Source: Halobacillus kuroshimensis DSM 18393
Lineage (GTDB): Bacteria > Bacillota > Bacilli > Bacillales > Halobacillaceae
DNA length: 64,000 bases
NCBI RefSeq assembly: GCF_000425705.1
Contig: NZ_AUDY01000013.1
Span: 157,392-221,391, forward strand
Reading direction: 5' to 3'
In this document: piece by piece, positions 26,287-35,031 of the stretch
Numbering within the stretch: position 1 is the first letter of the stretch
How the letters are laid out: each line of letters opens with the position of its first letter
Notes under the pieces: model-generated
What the model saw: only the letters and a program-made list of their open reading frames with translations
Databases searched by the model: none
Told to the model about the DNA's origin: nothing
Translations under genes and position numbers: made by a program

Positions 26287-27663
26287 TCAGTATAGTTTTC
26301 CCTGGCGGTACATAATGTTGGACAATTTCATAACGGAGTGGATATAGCAGTTTTGACGAAGCGGGAAGGGGTCTCCGAAGAACTGCGGAAGAATCGTATC
26401 CATCGTATGTTTCATTTTATCAAAAAGCCGTTCAAATACTTCGTCTTCGTTCATGAAACGCGCCTCTCTTCCCTGCACCCATTCATAGAAGGAAACGATC
26501 ACACCACCCGCATTGGCAAGGATATCCGGAATAATTAAGACACCTTTATCCGCCAAGTGCTTATCTGCTTCCTCTGTTATAGGTCCGTTGGCGCCTTCAA
26601 CAATAATTTCCGCCTGGATATCCTTCATATTGCCTTCGTGAATCTGATCTTCCAGCGCAGCAAGGAACAGGACGTCGACATCCATGGTAAGCAGTTCATC
26701 CCGATCTCTGATTTCCGCTTGAATTTCGTGCTCCTCCAGCTGCTGATCTTCGGTTGGAAGGTCTCCATCGTTTTGATTCGTGAATTCCACAAGTGCTTCA
26801 ATATCCAATCCTTCACGGTTGTAAAGCATGACGTTTGCATCGCTTACAGCGACCACTTTGTTGTTTAAGTAATCACATTTCCTGGATTCAAGCGCGGCGA
26901 CAGATCCCAGATTTCCGAAGCCCTGGACAGCCATTTTCAATTCTTTATCGGCATGATCCAGAGCCGTTTTGGCAAATATATTATCCGTTCCTTCCAGCCA
27001 GTCCTTATTATTCTTCAAGAAGTCATGCAGCATATAGCGGAACGTAAAATAGACACCTTTTCCTGTTGATTCCCGGCGTCCCAGCGATCCACCATTCACA
27101 ATGCTTTTTCCTGTAAAACTGTTGCGGTAAGGTTCTCCCGGATGAAGCGCCTTGAACTCCCCCATCATCCAGTCCATTTCCCGTTCTCCCGTTCCTACGT
27201 CAGGAGCTGGAATATCCTTATCAGGCCCCAGGATATCGTTAAAATACTGGACATATTTTTTACAGATCAGGTTCAGTTCCTTCACGCTGTAATCTTTCGG
27301 ATTGATTCCGACGCCGCCTTTTCCTCCGCCGAACGGCAGCTCATGGAGGGCATTTTTCAACGTCATCAGCTTAGCGAGATTGGCCACTTCGTCTTCATGG
27401 ACCGATTCATGGAAGCGGATCCCGCCTTTATATGGGCCTACTGTATCGCTGTGCTGAATACGAAATGCCGGAATACGAACGATCTGACCGTCCTCCATGG
27501 GTACTCTTAAGTATGATTTATGCACGTGATTCGGTGTGGACAGAAGGGCCACCAGCGATTTATACGCCTGCTCCCTTGACTGGTACTTCAGGTCCGGTAG
27601 AAAATCTTCATCTTCCATAACTGCTTTCAGTGACTCTTCGATGATTGATTGTTGTCTCTGCAT
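26287..27663 (-). CDS. Glutamate dehydrogenase (Glu/Leu/Phe/Val dehydrogenase family)
   Basis: The 458-residue enzyme has the catalytic Lys115 in LPFGGGKGGVG, substrate motifs VGPYKGGIRFH and APDVGTGEREMDWM, and a Rossmann domain starting VQGFGNLGS near 246. It interconverts glutamate and 2-oxoglutarate plus ammonium. It is about 30 residues longer than B. subtilis RocG/GudB (424-427), part of the excess lying between GGSLGRRESTGKG and the Rossmann domain (about 205-243). Catabolic or anabolic direction is not evident. A SigB-type promoter precedes it, tying it to stress. Confidence 0.93.
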   Translation of the reverse strand: MQRQQSIIEESLKAVMEDEDFLPDLKYQSREQAYKSLVALLSTPNHVHKSYLRVPMEDGQIVRIPAFRIQHSDTVGPYKGGIRFHESVHEDEVANLAKLMTLKNALHELPFGGGKGGVGINPKDYSVKELNLICKKYVQYFNDILGPDKDIPAPDVGTGEREMDWMMGEFKALHPGEPYRNSFTGKSIVNGGSLGRRESTGKGVYFTFRYMLHDFLKNNKDWLEGTDNIFAKTALDHADKELKMAVQGFGNLGSVAALESRKCDYLNNKVVAVSDANVMLYNREGLDIEALVEFTNQNDGDLPTEDQQLEEHEIQAEIRDRDELLTMDVDVLFLAALEDQIHEGNMKDIQAEIIVEGANGPITEEADKHLADKGVLIIPDILANAGGVIVSFYEWVQGREARFMNEDEVFERLFDKMKHTMDTILPQFFGDPFPLRQNCYIHSVMKLSNIMYRQGKLY

Positions 27664-27723
27664 ACGTAAAGCCTCCGATCTAATGATAAGGTCCTGTGCT
27701 GATTTTCACTCACTAAATTACCC

Positions 27724-27748
27724 ATACCCTAATTTTTCCACGTGAAAC
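27724..27748 (-). promoter_or_regulatory. SigB-type general-stress promoter of glutamate dehydrogenase
   Basis: On the minus strand GTTTCA (27748-27743), a 13-nt spacer and a perfect GGGTAT (27729-27724), 60 nt upstream of the start codon. The consensus is GTTTAA, 12-15 nt, GGGTAT. Confidence 0.7.
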
Positions 27749-27767
27749 GTTTCCTAACCATTAAAAA

Positions 27768-27788
27768 AGCTCCCTAAATAAGGGAGCT
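27768..27788. repeat. Hairpin flanking repeat copy B, left
   Basis: AGCTCCCT and AGGGAGCT around AAATA. It differs by one base from the hairpin at 28253-28273, which is the fabI terminator. Confidence 0.8.
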
Positions 27789-28252
27789 ATTGGCTGTAGA
27801 AAAAGTCCGTGTTAACTAGTTAGAGTTGTCCATTTGTCGTGTGAAGGGCCACAATCCGCTTTTTGGTGGATGGATGCCACGGGCATCACCACCGAACGCT
27901 CCTCGTGTACGCAGATTCAAAAGAACGGCATGGGCTGCGTTATGGCCGCTTGCGTGGAAAAGAAAAAGGGAAAGAACAGGTGCTGATAACGGCTGCCTGA
28001 TGGAATATGAAAAAGATTGTCCTCCATCCAGCAAGGATGAGCTAGGTGGAGGAGAGTCATTTTCGATGTTTAAGAACTCCCAAGGAGCGGCGCCCCTTCC
28101 ACTCCTGCGGAAGAACGAGTGGTCCGAGATCGCCGAGCGTGGGTTTTGCGAGGAAGCTCGGGCGCTCGTCCGCGGAAAGGGAAGGGGCTTTCGCTCCTGG
28201 CGGCAAGAAAGAAAAAAGCTTGTAAAGAAACAGAAGTTTCTCTACAAGCTGA
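27789..28252. repeat. Dispersed intergenic repeat, copy B
   Basis: About 460 nt matching copy A (15838-16253) almost throughout, with an additional block of about 42 nt containing GAACGAGTGGTCCGAGATCG that A lacks. It ends with the same AGCTTGTAAAG/CTCTACAAGCT hairpin. It is bracketed by near-identical 21-bp hairpins, so insertion or duplication at the fabI terminator is plausible. No gene is encoded. Confidence 0.9.
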
Positions 28253-28278
28253 AGCTCCCTGAATAAGGGAGCTTTTTG
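28253..28278 (-). terminator. Terminator of fabI and right flank of repeat copy B
   Basis: AGCTCCCT and AGGGAGCT stem just past the fabI stop codon at 28280. The A-tract on the plus strand near 28213-28219 is part of the repeat, so the T-tract for fabI is weak. Confidence 0.6.
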
Positions 28279-28279
28279 T

Positions 28280-29059
28280 TCAACCTAAAATATTATATCC
28301 AGAATCTACATAAACGATTTCGCCGGTTACTCCACGGGAGAGATGACTCATCATGGCCAGCGTCATATCGCCGACCTCTTCCTGTGTCACATTTTTTCTA
28401 AGCGGAGACGTTGCTTCAATCTTGCTGAGAATTTCATTGAAACTTGGTACACCTTTCGCCGCGAGCGTACGGACAGCTCCCGCAGAAATCGCATTTACAC
28501 GGACCTGCTGCTGTCCCATATCTTCAGCAAGGTAACGTACAGCCGCTTCAAGGGAAGCTTTTGCTACACCCATCACGTTGTACCCTTTCACCAAGCGCTC
28601 CGCACCAAGATAGCTCATAGCTATCAATGAACCGCCTTCTGTCATATACGGCCGCGCCGCTTTGGCTACCGCTATGAGGGAATAAGCACTCGTATCATGA
28701 GCGAAGGCAAAGCCGTCGCGGGACGTTTCGATAAAATCGCCTTTCAAGTCTTCCGCATGGGCAAAGGCAATGGAGTGACAGACACCGTGGATCACACCTG
28801 CCTGCTCCCCGATTTTCGCAAAGGCCTCCTGAATGCTCTCATCATTGTTTACATCACACTGAATAACAGCTTTCGCCTCGACGCCTTCTTCTTCAAGAAG
28901 CTTCTGCAGTTTTGTATAGCTGCGGTCTTTTCTATATGTAAAAATGACATTCGCTCCTGCCTTGTAGAGGGACCTCGCTACGCCCCAGGCAAGGCTCCGC
29001 TTATTGGCTACACCCATCACGACGATGTTCTTATCTTTCAACTGTAAAATGTCTTCCAT
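28280..29059 (-). CDS. fabI: Enoyl-[acyl-carrier-protein] reductase (NADH), FabI
   Basis: The 259-residue SDR-type enzyme shows NIVVMGVANKRSLAWGVARS at the NAD site, VCHSIAFAHAEDLKGDF, and the catalytic SYLGAERLVKGYNVMGVAK with the Tyr-x6-Lys spacing of FabI. It performs the last reduction in each fatty-acid elongation cycle and is the target of triclosan-type inhibitors. RBS GGAGG precedes ATG 29059. It appears monocistronic. Confidence 0.96.
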   Translation of the reverse strand: MEDILQLKDKNIVVMGVANKRSLAWGVARSLYKAGANVIFTYRKDRSYTKLQKLLEEEGVEAKAVIQCDVNNDESIQEAFAKIGEQAGVIHGVCHSIAFAHAEDLKGDFIETSRDGFAFAHDTSAYSLIAVAKAARPYMTEGGSLIAMSYLGAERLVKGYNVMGVAKASLEAAVRYLAEDMGQQQVRVNAISAGAVRTLAAKGVPSFNEILSKIEATSPLRKNVTQEEVGDMTLAMMSHLSRGVTGEIVYVDSGYNILG

Positions 29060-29104
29060 AATTACCTCCAGTGAATCTTTTCTCGACTACTTATCTTACC
29101 ATAT

Positions 29105-29782
29105 TTATTCGCCGGGCTCCTCTAATTCTACATGAGCAAATCTTCCACCTAAAGAGGTAAAACGAAGGCCCGGGGTGACGGCCAGCGGTTGGATGAAACA
29201 GGGACCATCATAGACAAAGGTATGGAATTCCCCATGTTCCCCGCACAGATCCACCTCTTCAGGAAGAGCATCCAGAAAATCCATGTCGAACGTCCTTCCA
29301 GCATATTCTGCAGGCAGAACGTCGGTATCCACGGTCGTCACGATGCTTTTAAAGCCAAGCTGGATCAAAGTCTCTACTGTTTGTTTTGCCGGCTGTTTCC
29401 ACAAAGGAAATATTCCTTCCATATCTATTTTATCCATGAGCTGCAGGCGGTAATCTCTGATATCCTCAAGAAAAAGATCGGCGTAGACGATAGCAGAGAC
29501 ACCTTCTTTCCTCAGCTGCTCCGCTTGTCGTCCTAACGCCTGCTCGTACTGCTCATTGGAGGCCTCTTCCGGAAGTTCCACCTCGTATAAGGGCAGCTGC
29601 AGTGCCTTAGCCTGGCTCCTCATCCATTCCGTTTTCACTTCATGGACCGGAAGCCTCTTCCTTTCCGCAGAAATGGTTGAGATCAGCCCTTTTACAGTAT
29701 AGGCAGGGTCATTCAACATCAGATATAAGGCAAGAGCAGAATCCTTCCCGCCGCTCCATGATACAACCAAACGTTCCGTCAT
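29105..29782 (-). CDS. Dph6-like PP-loop ATP pyrophosphatase
   Basis: From ATG 29782 (RBS GGGGGAG) the product is 225 residues with the PP-loop SGGKDS at 10-15 and SAIVYADLFLEDIRDYR plus LCGEHGEFHTFVYDGP, the C-terminal signature of the diphthine-ammonia ligase (Dph6/MJ0570) family. Bacteria lack diphthamide, so the physiological substrate is unknown; an ATP-dependent amidation is inferred. It starts 10 nt after the acyltransferase-like gene, so the pair is an operon. Confidence 0.87.
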   Translation of the reverse strand: MTERLVVSWSGGKDSALALYLMLNDPAYTVKGLISTISAERKRLPVHEVKTEWMRSQAKALQLPLYEVELPEEASNEQYEQALGRQAEQLRKEGVSAIVYADLFLEDIRDYRLQLMDKIDMEGIFPLWKQPAKQTVETLIQLGFKSIVTTVDTDVLPAEYAGRTFDMDFLDALPEEVDLCGEHGEFHTFVYDGPCFIQPLAVTPGLRFTSLGGRFAHVELEEPGE

Positions 29783-29792
29783 TGTGCTCCCC

Positions 29793-30869
29793 CTATCTCT
29801 GTTTTCTTCCATTCCAGTAAGCCCCGTCTTCCATGTGGACAAAAGGCAGTTCTGTATCCACTTCTCCATAAATCATCGTCCGTGCTTCATCTTTACCTGC
29901 AAGCCAATGATGAAAGTTCAATTCCACCGGCTCCTGATCCCCCCCTAAGGCAAACCATGCCTTTCCTTCCTTTGGGAGGTAGCCGGCTGTATGAATCGTG
30001 CCAGCCCATTGGTCATAGAGATCAGAAAATACACCGCCGGCTGTATCATTCATCAGACGGAAAGCATCGTAAGCCTGGGAAAGCTGTTCACGTCCGGTCT
30101 GGATAGCCTCCATCCGCCGTTTAGAATCCACCAAATGGTTCCGGTTTTCCTCTACCATGATTTCAAAATGGTTGGTACACACATCCGCTTCCCTGACAGC
30201 CGTTCCACGCGGAGAAGCTTCCACAACATACGTACGTCCGCTCGGATCAAAGACCGTGTAGCTGAACGAATGACGATGGGGGATTTCTTTCAGCATCGCC
30301 ACGGCTTCCTCTACATCCGCACAGGTTTCAAGGATGATTCTTCCAATCATACAGCAGATAAACCCATCTCCCGGCCGCTTCCGATGCATAAAGTTATAGC
30401 CGAGAACGAGTCCCTTTTCATTCATCCCATCCATACGGCCGGTAATTCTCTGGGTCGGCCCGATCGTGCTGTATCCCTGGTCTTCCGGTTGAAACAAGGC
30501 GTAACGCCCCTCATACGTTTTCGGCATATAATCATAATTACGGATAAAATACCCATCTCCTGTCATGATGGAACAGCCGCTTCGTTTATAGTCGACCCGG
30601 TAGCCGCCGAATTCCATCATCACTCGTTCCATCGGCCACTCCAGGGCATCCCTGAGCCCCAGAAGTTCATCCCAAATGCCCGGAGCAAAGCGGGTAATCG
30701 CCTCCTTCACTTCTGATTCTTCTACTGTAAAACGCGGGATACGTACCTTCCACTGTTTTTCCCGGTTTTTTATCGTCATCGAATTTTTCAGCTGCTTCCC
30801 CTGAAAATATCCATAATCATAATGGGAGCCTCGAAATTGTATCACCCTGCTGTATACCTGCTTCATCAT
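29793..30869 (-). CDS. C45-family acyl-CoA:6-APA acyltransferase-like Ntn hydrolase
   Basis: The 358-residue protein starts with FRGSHYDYGYFQGKQL and carries KRSGCSIMTGDGYFIRNYDY, in which Cys99 is the expected autocatalytically exposed nucleophile of the C45 N-terminal-nucleophile family. NEKGLVLGYNFMHRKRPGDG and FSYTVFDPSGRTYVVEASP are further family blocks. Members hydrolyse or transfer acyl groups on amides (penicillin acyltransferase, bile-salt-hydrolase-like fold). It is the first gene of a two-gene operon with a Dph6-like amidating enzyme, an interesting amide-chemistry pair of unknown substrate. Confidence 0.87.
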   Translation of the reverse strand: MMKQVYSRVIQFRGSHYDYGYFQGKQLKNSMTIKNREKQWKVRIPRFTVEESEVKEAITRFAPGIWDELLGLRDALEWPMERVMMEFGGYRVDYKRSGCSIMTGDGYFIRNYDYMPKTYEGRYALFQPEDQGYSTIGPTQRITGRMDGMNEKGLVLGYNFMHRKRPGDGFICCMIGRIILETCADVEEAVAMLKEIPHRHSFSYTVFDPSGRTYVVEASPRGTAVREADVCTNHFEIMVEENRNHLVDSKRRMEAIQTGREQLSQAYDAFRLMNDTAGGVFSDLYDQWAGTIHTAGYLPKEGKAWFALGGDQEPVELNFHHWLAGKDEARTMIYGEVDTELPFVHMEDGAYWNGRKQR

Positions 30870-31020
30870 CTGACCCTCTCTTTTTCTGAATTAGCTTCAT
30901 TCTACTATGTCTTCCTGCATCAGAAAAGACATCCATATTCTGCCACAACCAGGAATAAATGCGCCATTCATATAGTTTTTCGACGATTTTTTTGATACGC
31001 TAATGATTGTAACAAATGAT

Positions 31021-31034
31021 AGAAAACGTTTACG
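31021..31034 (+). promoter_or_regulatory. Candidate CcpA cre site upstream of the YutJ-like gene
   Basis: AGAAAACGTTTACG agrees with TGWAANCGNTNWCA except at the first and last base. It lies 48 nt before the start codon. Confidence 0.4.
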
Positions 31035-31081
31035 AAAAGGGAACGCAGGGGATTTGAATTTGTGAAGGTGGTGGAACAAAA

Positions 31082-32140
31082 GTGAAAAAAGTTGTCATTT
31101 TAGGTGGGGGATACGGCGGCATGAATGCTCTTCACGGGCTGCTTGACGGCGTAAGGGATGATGTACACATCACCGTTATCGACCGAAACCCATACCACTC
31201 ATTGAAAACAGAGTTTTATACCATTGCTGCAGGCACGGAATCCGACCGACATGCCCGTGTAGACTTTCCAGAGCATGAGCAGGTGGATTACGTTTTTGAT
31301 GAAATCGAAAACATTGATGTCGAAGCCGAGCACGTCCGCGTGAAAGGCGGCCTTGAGCCTGTTCCCTATGATTATCTTCTCATTGGACTCGGGTGTGAGG
31401 ATAACTACCACGGCATCGAAGGGGCACAGCAATTTACAGAAAGTGTCCAGACGTTCTCCAAAGCCCGCAGTGCCGGCTATTCCATTAATAACCTCGGAGC
31501 ATACGGCAAGATTACCGTTGTAGGTGCCGGGCTGAGCGGCATTGAGGTCGCTTCTGAGGTACGTGAAAGCCGGCCGGATTTGAACATCCGCCTGCTTGAC
31601 CGGGGCTCTTCTGTATTGAAAGCTTTTGATTCAAAGATTCAGGAATATGTGGAGAAATGGTTCAATGACAATGGTGTCGAGGTTATCCACCATGCCAATG
31701 TGGAGTACGTCGAACAAGACGGGGTCTGCAACAACGGTCTTTGCTATATCAATGATGTCACAGTATGGACCGCTGGTGTACGTCCGAATTTCCTCGTACG
31801 AGAGCTTCCTTTTGAAAAAGATGATCAGGAAAAAGTCATCATTAACGATTTCTACCAGGTACCCTCTCATCAAAATGTCTATGTCGTAGGAGACTGTGCG
31901 TCCTCCGAGTACTCTCCAAGTGCACAGCTGGCCGGCCAGCAAGGCGAAAAAGTCGCAGATGTCCTTCGTGCCGTTCTCCAGGACCGCGTACCGGAACGTC
32001 CCGGCGACGTCAAACTGAAGGGGTCCCTCGGGTCGCTTGGAAAAAACGACGGATTCGGCAACATGCTCCAAAAGCCGATGACCGGTGTCCTTCCCCGTCT
32101 TGCCAAGTCAGGAGTCTTGTGGCTGAGCAAACGCCATTAA
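31082..32140 (+). CDS. NAD(P)/FAD-dependent oxidoreductase, YutJ-like (NDH-2 family)
   Basis: The 352-residue flavoprotein starts at GTG 31082 with AAGGTGG upstream. It has the N-terminal FAD-binding VVILGGGYGGMNAL, a second dinucleotide site ITVVGAGLSGIEVASEV (about 140-160) for NAD(P)H, VWTAGVRPN and the C-terminal FAD motif VYVVGDCASS. This is the type II NADH dehydrogenase scaffold; YutJ is the short paralogue in Bacillus. A possible cre site suggests carbon control. The exact electron acceptor is unknown. Confidence 0.9.
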   Translation: MKKVVILGGGYGGMNALHGLLDGVRDDVHITVIDRNPYHSLKTEFYTIAAGTESDRHARVDFPEHEQVDYVFDEIENIDVEAEHVRVKGGLEPVPYDYLLIGLGCEDNYHGIEGAQQFTESVQTFSKARSAGYSINNLGAYGKITVVGAGLSGIEVASEVRESRPDLNIRLLDRGSSVLKAFDSKIQEYVEKWFNDNGVEVIHHANVEYVEQDGVCNNGLCYINDVTVWTAGVRPNFLVRELPFEKDDQEKVIINDFYQVPSHQNVYVVGDCASSEYSPSAQLAGQQGEKVADVLRAVLQDRVPERPGDVKLKGSLGSLGKNDGFGNMLQKPMTGVLPRLAKSGVLWLSKRH

Positions 32141-32177
32141 AAAGAGATCGATCACAAGGTGTGATCGATCTCTTTTT
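32141..32177. terminator. Bidirectional terminator of yutJ-like and ATP-grasp genes
   Basis: AAAGAGATCGATCAC and GTGATCGATCTCTTT form a 15-bp stem between convergent genes. Confidence 0.92.
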
Positions 32178-33122
32178 TTATACATAAGATTTCTCAAGCA
32201 GGCCGCCAAGATAACGGGCAAGCTCCAGCATGCCGTAAGTACCGGCCGCAGCCTCGGCATCAGAATTGTAATTCGTGTTTGTATTAACGTCGTAGGTGTA
32301 AAGGTTTCCTTCAGCATCCTGAATCGCTTCGATTCCTGCAACCTGAACGTTGTTCTCTTCTAAAAATGCCTCATAATGATCGACAACGTCCGGACGATAA
32401 TCTTTCAGAATCTCAAACTTTGCTTTTGGTGCTTCCGCTTGTTGATCTGTCGGGCAGTAAAGGTCTTCGATGGTGCAGGCATCAGCCGGGCATAACTCGA
32501 AGCCTTCTGATGTATCCACTTTCACCCCGTAGACAAACTTCCCACCGACAAATTCATGGCGGACGATGTAAGGTTCGGGAGCCTCGATATACTGTTGAAT
32601 CAGCGTTATTCCATCGACCGGTTCCTCAAAGGACGGGCCGTCAATATATTCTCTCAAAGCTTCAGTCGAATGAAACAATTGGACCCCCTGACCTTTTCCA
32701 GCACGGTTATGCTTTGTGATGAAAGAGGACTGATCAAGCTTGCGGGCCGCTTCAAGGATGTTGTATCTGCCCACTGCTGTGATGGTTTTCGGTGTTTGAA
32801 TACCTGCCTGATTCAAAGCCATGTACTGATTGACTTTACTTACCTCAAGACGCAGCGCACGGCTGCCGTTGATCACCGTCCGGCCGTGGCGCTCCAGCCA
32901 TGCAAGGACAGCCTCAGTATATTCCGGTGCAAAACGGTGGTTTCTCGTATGAGACGATGCACTGATCCTGTTATAAAAAATGCCTTCCGGAGGCTCGCTT
33001 GTCAGATCAAGCGTCCCTTGATCCAGATGCCATAGTTCGTAGGGAAGATTCAATTCTTCCAGCCGTTCCGTCAAGTGGCCGGTCCAATCGTCGTTTTCAT
33101 GAAGTACATATATTTTACTCAT
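32178..33122 (-). CDS. RimK-like ATP-grasp ligase
   Basis: The 314-residue protein has an N-terminal Rossmann-like part (YNRISASSHTRNHRFAP), a Lys-containing nucleotide loop (SSFITKHNRAGKGQGVQLF), EAPEPYIVRHEFVGGKFVYGV and the metal-binding TYDVNTNTNYNSDAE near the C-terminus. This is the RimK family of ATP-grasp ligases, which attach an amino acid or similar group to a carboxylate. The substrate is unknown. It is monocistronic. Confidence 0.85.
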   Translation of the reverse strand: MSKIYVLHENDDWTGHLTERLEELNLPYELWHLDQGTLDLTSEPPEGIFYNRISASSHTRNHRFAPEYTEAVLAWLERHGRTVINGSRALRLEVSKVNQYMALNQAGIQTPKTITAVGRYNILEAARKLDQSSFITKHNRAGKGQGVQLFHSTEALREYIDGPSFEEPVDGITLIQQYIEAPEPYIVRHEFVGGKFVYGVKVDTSEGFELCPADACTIEDLYCPTDQQAEAPKAKFEILKDYRPDVVDHYEAFLEENNVQVAGIEAIQDAEGNLYTYDVNTNTNYNSDAEAAAGTYGMLELARYLGGLLEKSYV

Positions 33123-33245
33123 GCCAGGACTCCTTTCATTTCGATACTTTCTTTATTTTATCATAAAATCCCGATAAAGTTACTAGGATATGATCCATCC
33201 AACGCCCTTTTTATCGGCCCTCCAAAAGGGAGGATATCCATAGAC

Positions 33246-33274
33246 AAAAAACACCCTCCACGATGGAGGGTGTT
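33246..33274 (-). terminator. Terminator of cstA
   Basis: ACACCCTCCA and TGGAGGGTGT stem with an A-tract on the plus strand. Confidence 0.9.
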
Positions 33275-33278
33275 GAGG

Positions 33279-34724
33279 TCAACTTGCTTTCGTTGTAAGG
33301 ACACGCTGCTGTTTCTGCATTTTGTGTTTGATCACCTGCCACACGAACCATGTGAAGACGGCTGTCCAGATGACGGCGCCTAATATCATGGATGTGGAGT
33401 AAGCAAGGCCGAATCCTTCCGGCGCATAAAAGATGTAGGTACTGACCACCGCAGTCATAAACAGCGCCGGCACACTGCAGATCCAATGGAATTTCGCCTG
33501 CTTCATCAAATACATGGCTCCCGTCCAAAGCATGACGGTGGCCACCACTTGGTTCGACCAGCCGACATAACGCCAAAGAAAGCTGTAATCCATCTGTGTA
33601 AGCATGAAGGTTGGAATAGCGACAGGTACAGCAAGGAGAATCGACGCCCATTTTCCATTCCATTCTTTATTCGTAAACCCTTTGAGAAGATCCACCAGCA
33701 TCATTCGGGACGACCGAAGCGCTGTATCCCCTGTCGTAATCGGAAGGATGATAACACCGAGAACGGCAAGAATACCACCGAGAGTTCCGAGCGTAGATGT
33801 ACTGATTTCGTTGACCACGCTGGCTGGTCCACCTGCGTCAAGGGCCGTTTGAAGCTCCCCGGTGCCCCCAAAGAAAGCCATTCCAGCTGCAGCCCAGATC
33901 AAGGCAATGATGCCTTCGGCAATCATTGCGCCATAAAACACTTTTCTTCCTTCGCTTTCTTTCTTCAACGTCCGGGCAAGAATCGGGCTCTGAGTACTAT
34001 GAAACCCTGAAATGGCACCACAGGAAACGGTAACCATCAGCAGCGGCCAGATTGGAAGCTCCTGAGGATGAAGGTTCTCTACGGTCAGGTTTGGAACCGG
34101 GTTATCAAAGAAGAACAATCCAATCCCGATACTGACTGCCATAAAGATAAGAATCGCCCCGAAAATCGGGTACACTTTTCCGATAATTTTATTGATTGGA
34201 AGAACAGTTGCTACCAGAAAATAAGCAAAAATAAGCAGGATACATGTAAAGAAACCAAGCGGTGTAACCTCTGCCATCAGCTGAGCCGGTCCTGCAGTAA
34301 ATGCCGCGGCAACCAGCACCATCAAACCAATCGATAGAATATTAATGACGACACGCGCAGGGCTTCCAAGATATTTCCCTACAAGGCCGGGAAACTGCTC
34401 GCCTTTATGGCGAAGAGACATCATTCCAGAGAAGTAATCGTGGACTGCTCCTCCGAAAATTGATCCAATGACAATCCATATAAATGCAACGGGCCCGTAA
34501 AGAGCACCCATAACAGCACCAAAAATCGGTCCAAGCCCAGCGATATTGAGGAGCTGGATCAAACTCGCTTTCCACCAGCTCATAGGCATGTAGTCAAATC
34601 CGTCATTCTGTTCATAGGCCGGTGTCGTCTTTTTGTCATTGATGACAAAAATGCGTTCGACCACCTTTCCATAAACCAAATAACCGAGAATAAGTAAAGC
34701 AACAGATGCGATAAATGTGACCAT
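33279..34724 (-). CDS. cstA: CstA family carbon-starvation transporter
   Basis: ATG 34724 is preceded by GGAAGGAGG and gives 481 residues; the longer frame has no RBS. There are about thirteen TM helices, with MSWWKASLIQLLNIAGLGPIFGA, GSIFGGAVHDYFSGMMSLRHKGEQFPGLVG broken by its loop, SGFHSTQSP and PITTGDTALRSSRM as CstA family blocks. Members import pyruvate or peptides when carbon is short. A partial cre-like sequence lies near 34833-34846. The protein is shorter than E. coli CstA (701), as usual for the Bacillus form. Confidence 0.92.
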   Translation of the reverse strand: MVTFIASVALLILGYLVYGKVVERIFVINDKKTTPAYEQNDGFDYMPMSWWKASLIQLLNIAGLGPIFGAVMGALYGPVAFIWIVIGSIFGGAVHDYFSGMMSLRHKGEQFPGLVGKYLGSPARVVINILSIGLMVLVAAAFTAGPAQLMAEVTPLGFFTCILLIFAYFLVATVLPINKIIGKVYPIFGAILIFMAVSIGIGLFFFDNPVPNLTVENLHPQELPIWPLLMVTVSCGAISGFHSTQSPILARTLKKESEGRKVFYGAMIAEGIIALIWAAAGMAFFGGTGELQTALDAGGPASVVNEISTSTLGTLGGILAVLGVIILPITTGDTALRSSRMMLVDLLKGFTNKEWNGKWASILLAVPVAIPTFMLTQMDYSFLWRYVGWSNQVVATVMLWTGAMYLMKQAKFHWICSVPALFMTAVVSTYIFYAPEGFGLAYSTSMILGAVIWTAVFTWFVWQVIKHKMQKQQRVLTTKAS

Positions 34725-34860
34725 CGCTGAGCCTCCTTCCAAATGAGAATATAAAAAGTATTCTAGCCGCTTCTTTGTCGAATAACAACCCATTTTCTGA
34801 ATATTTATTTTTTTATTCTTTTTTTTCTTGAAGTAAAGCGTTTGCACCTTGAAAACATAT

Positions 34861-34897
34861 AAAAAGAGCCTTCTGCTCGATGCAGAAGGCTCTTTTT
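34861..34897. terminator. Terminator downstream of the Spo0E-like gene
   Basis: AAAAAGAGCCTTCTGC and GCAGAAGGCTCTTTTT stem. About 130 nt of spacer between it and the Spo0E-like stop hold no gene I can support. Confidence 0.88.
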
Positions 34898-35031
34898 ATG
34901 TATGAAACCTGCCACCCTGTAGGAATGGTTAAGTTTCCCGCAGTCGTAATGATCGCAGGGCGGCATTACTGATAATTTAACACAACACGTCAAAACCATC
35001 AAACCATGCAGCTCTTCGTATGTAAAAAGGC

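Noticed and set aside
29991..30716. A 241-codon plus-strand frame antisense to the C45-family gene
   Set aside because: Antisense to a well-supported gene; composition is that of a shadow frame.
33486..34010. A 174-codon plus-strand frame inside cstA
   Set aside because: Opposite a conserved transporter gene; no RBS.
34774..34782. A TTTGTCGAA Spo0A-box-like 9-mer before cstA
   Set aside because: A single 9-mer is expected by chance in 64 kb and no second box or context supports it.
34833..34846. A cre-like GTAAAGCGTTTGCA upstream of cstA
   Set aside because: The outer TG/CA pairs do not fit the consensus, so it is kept only as a note in the cstA entry.
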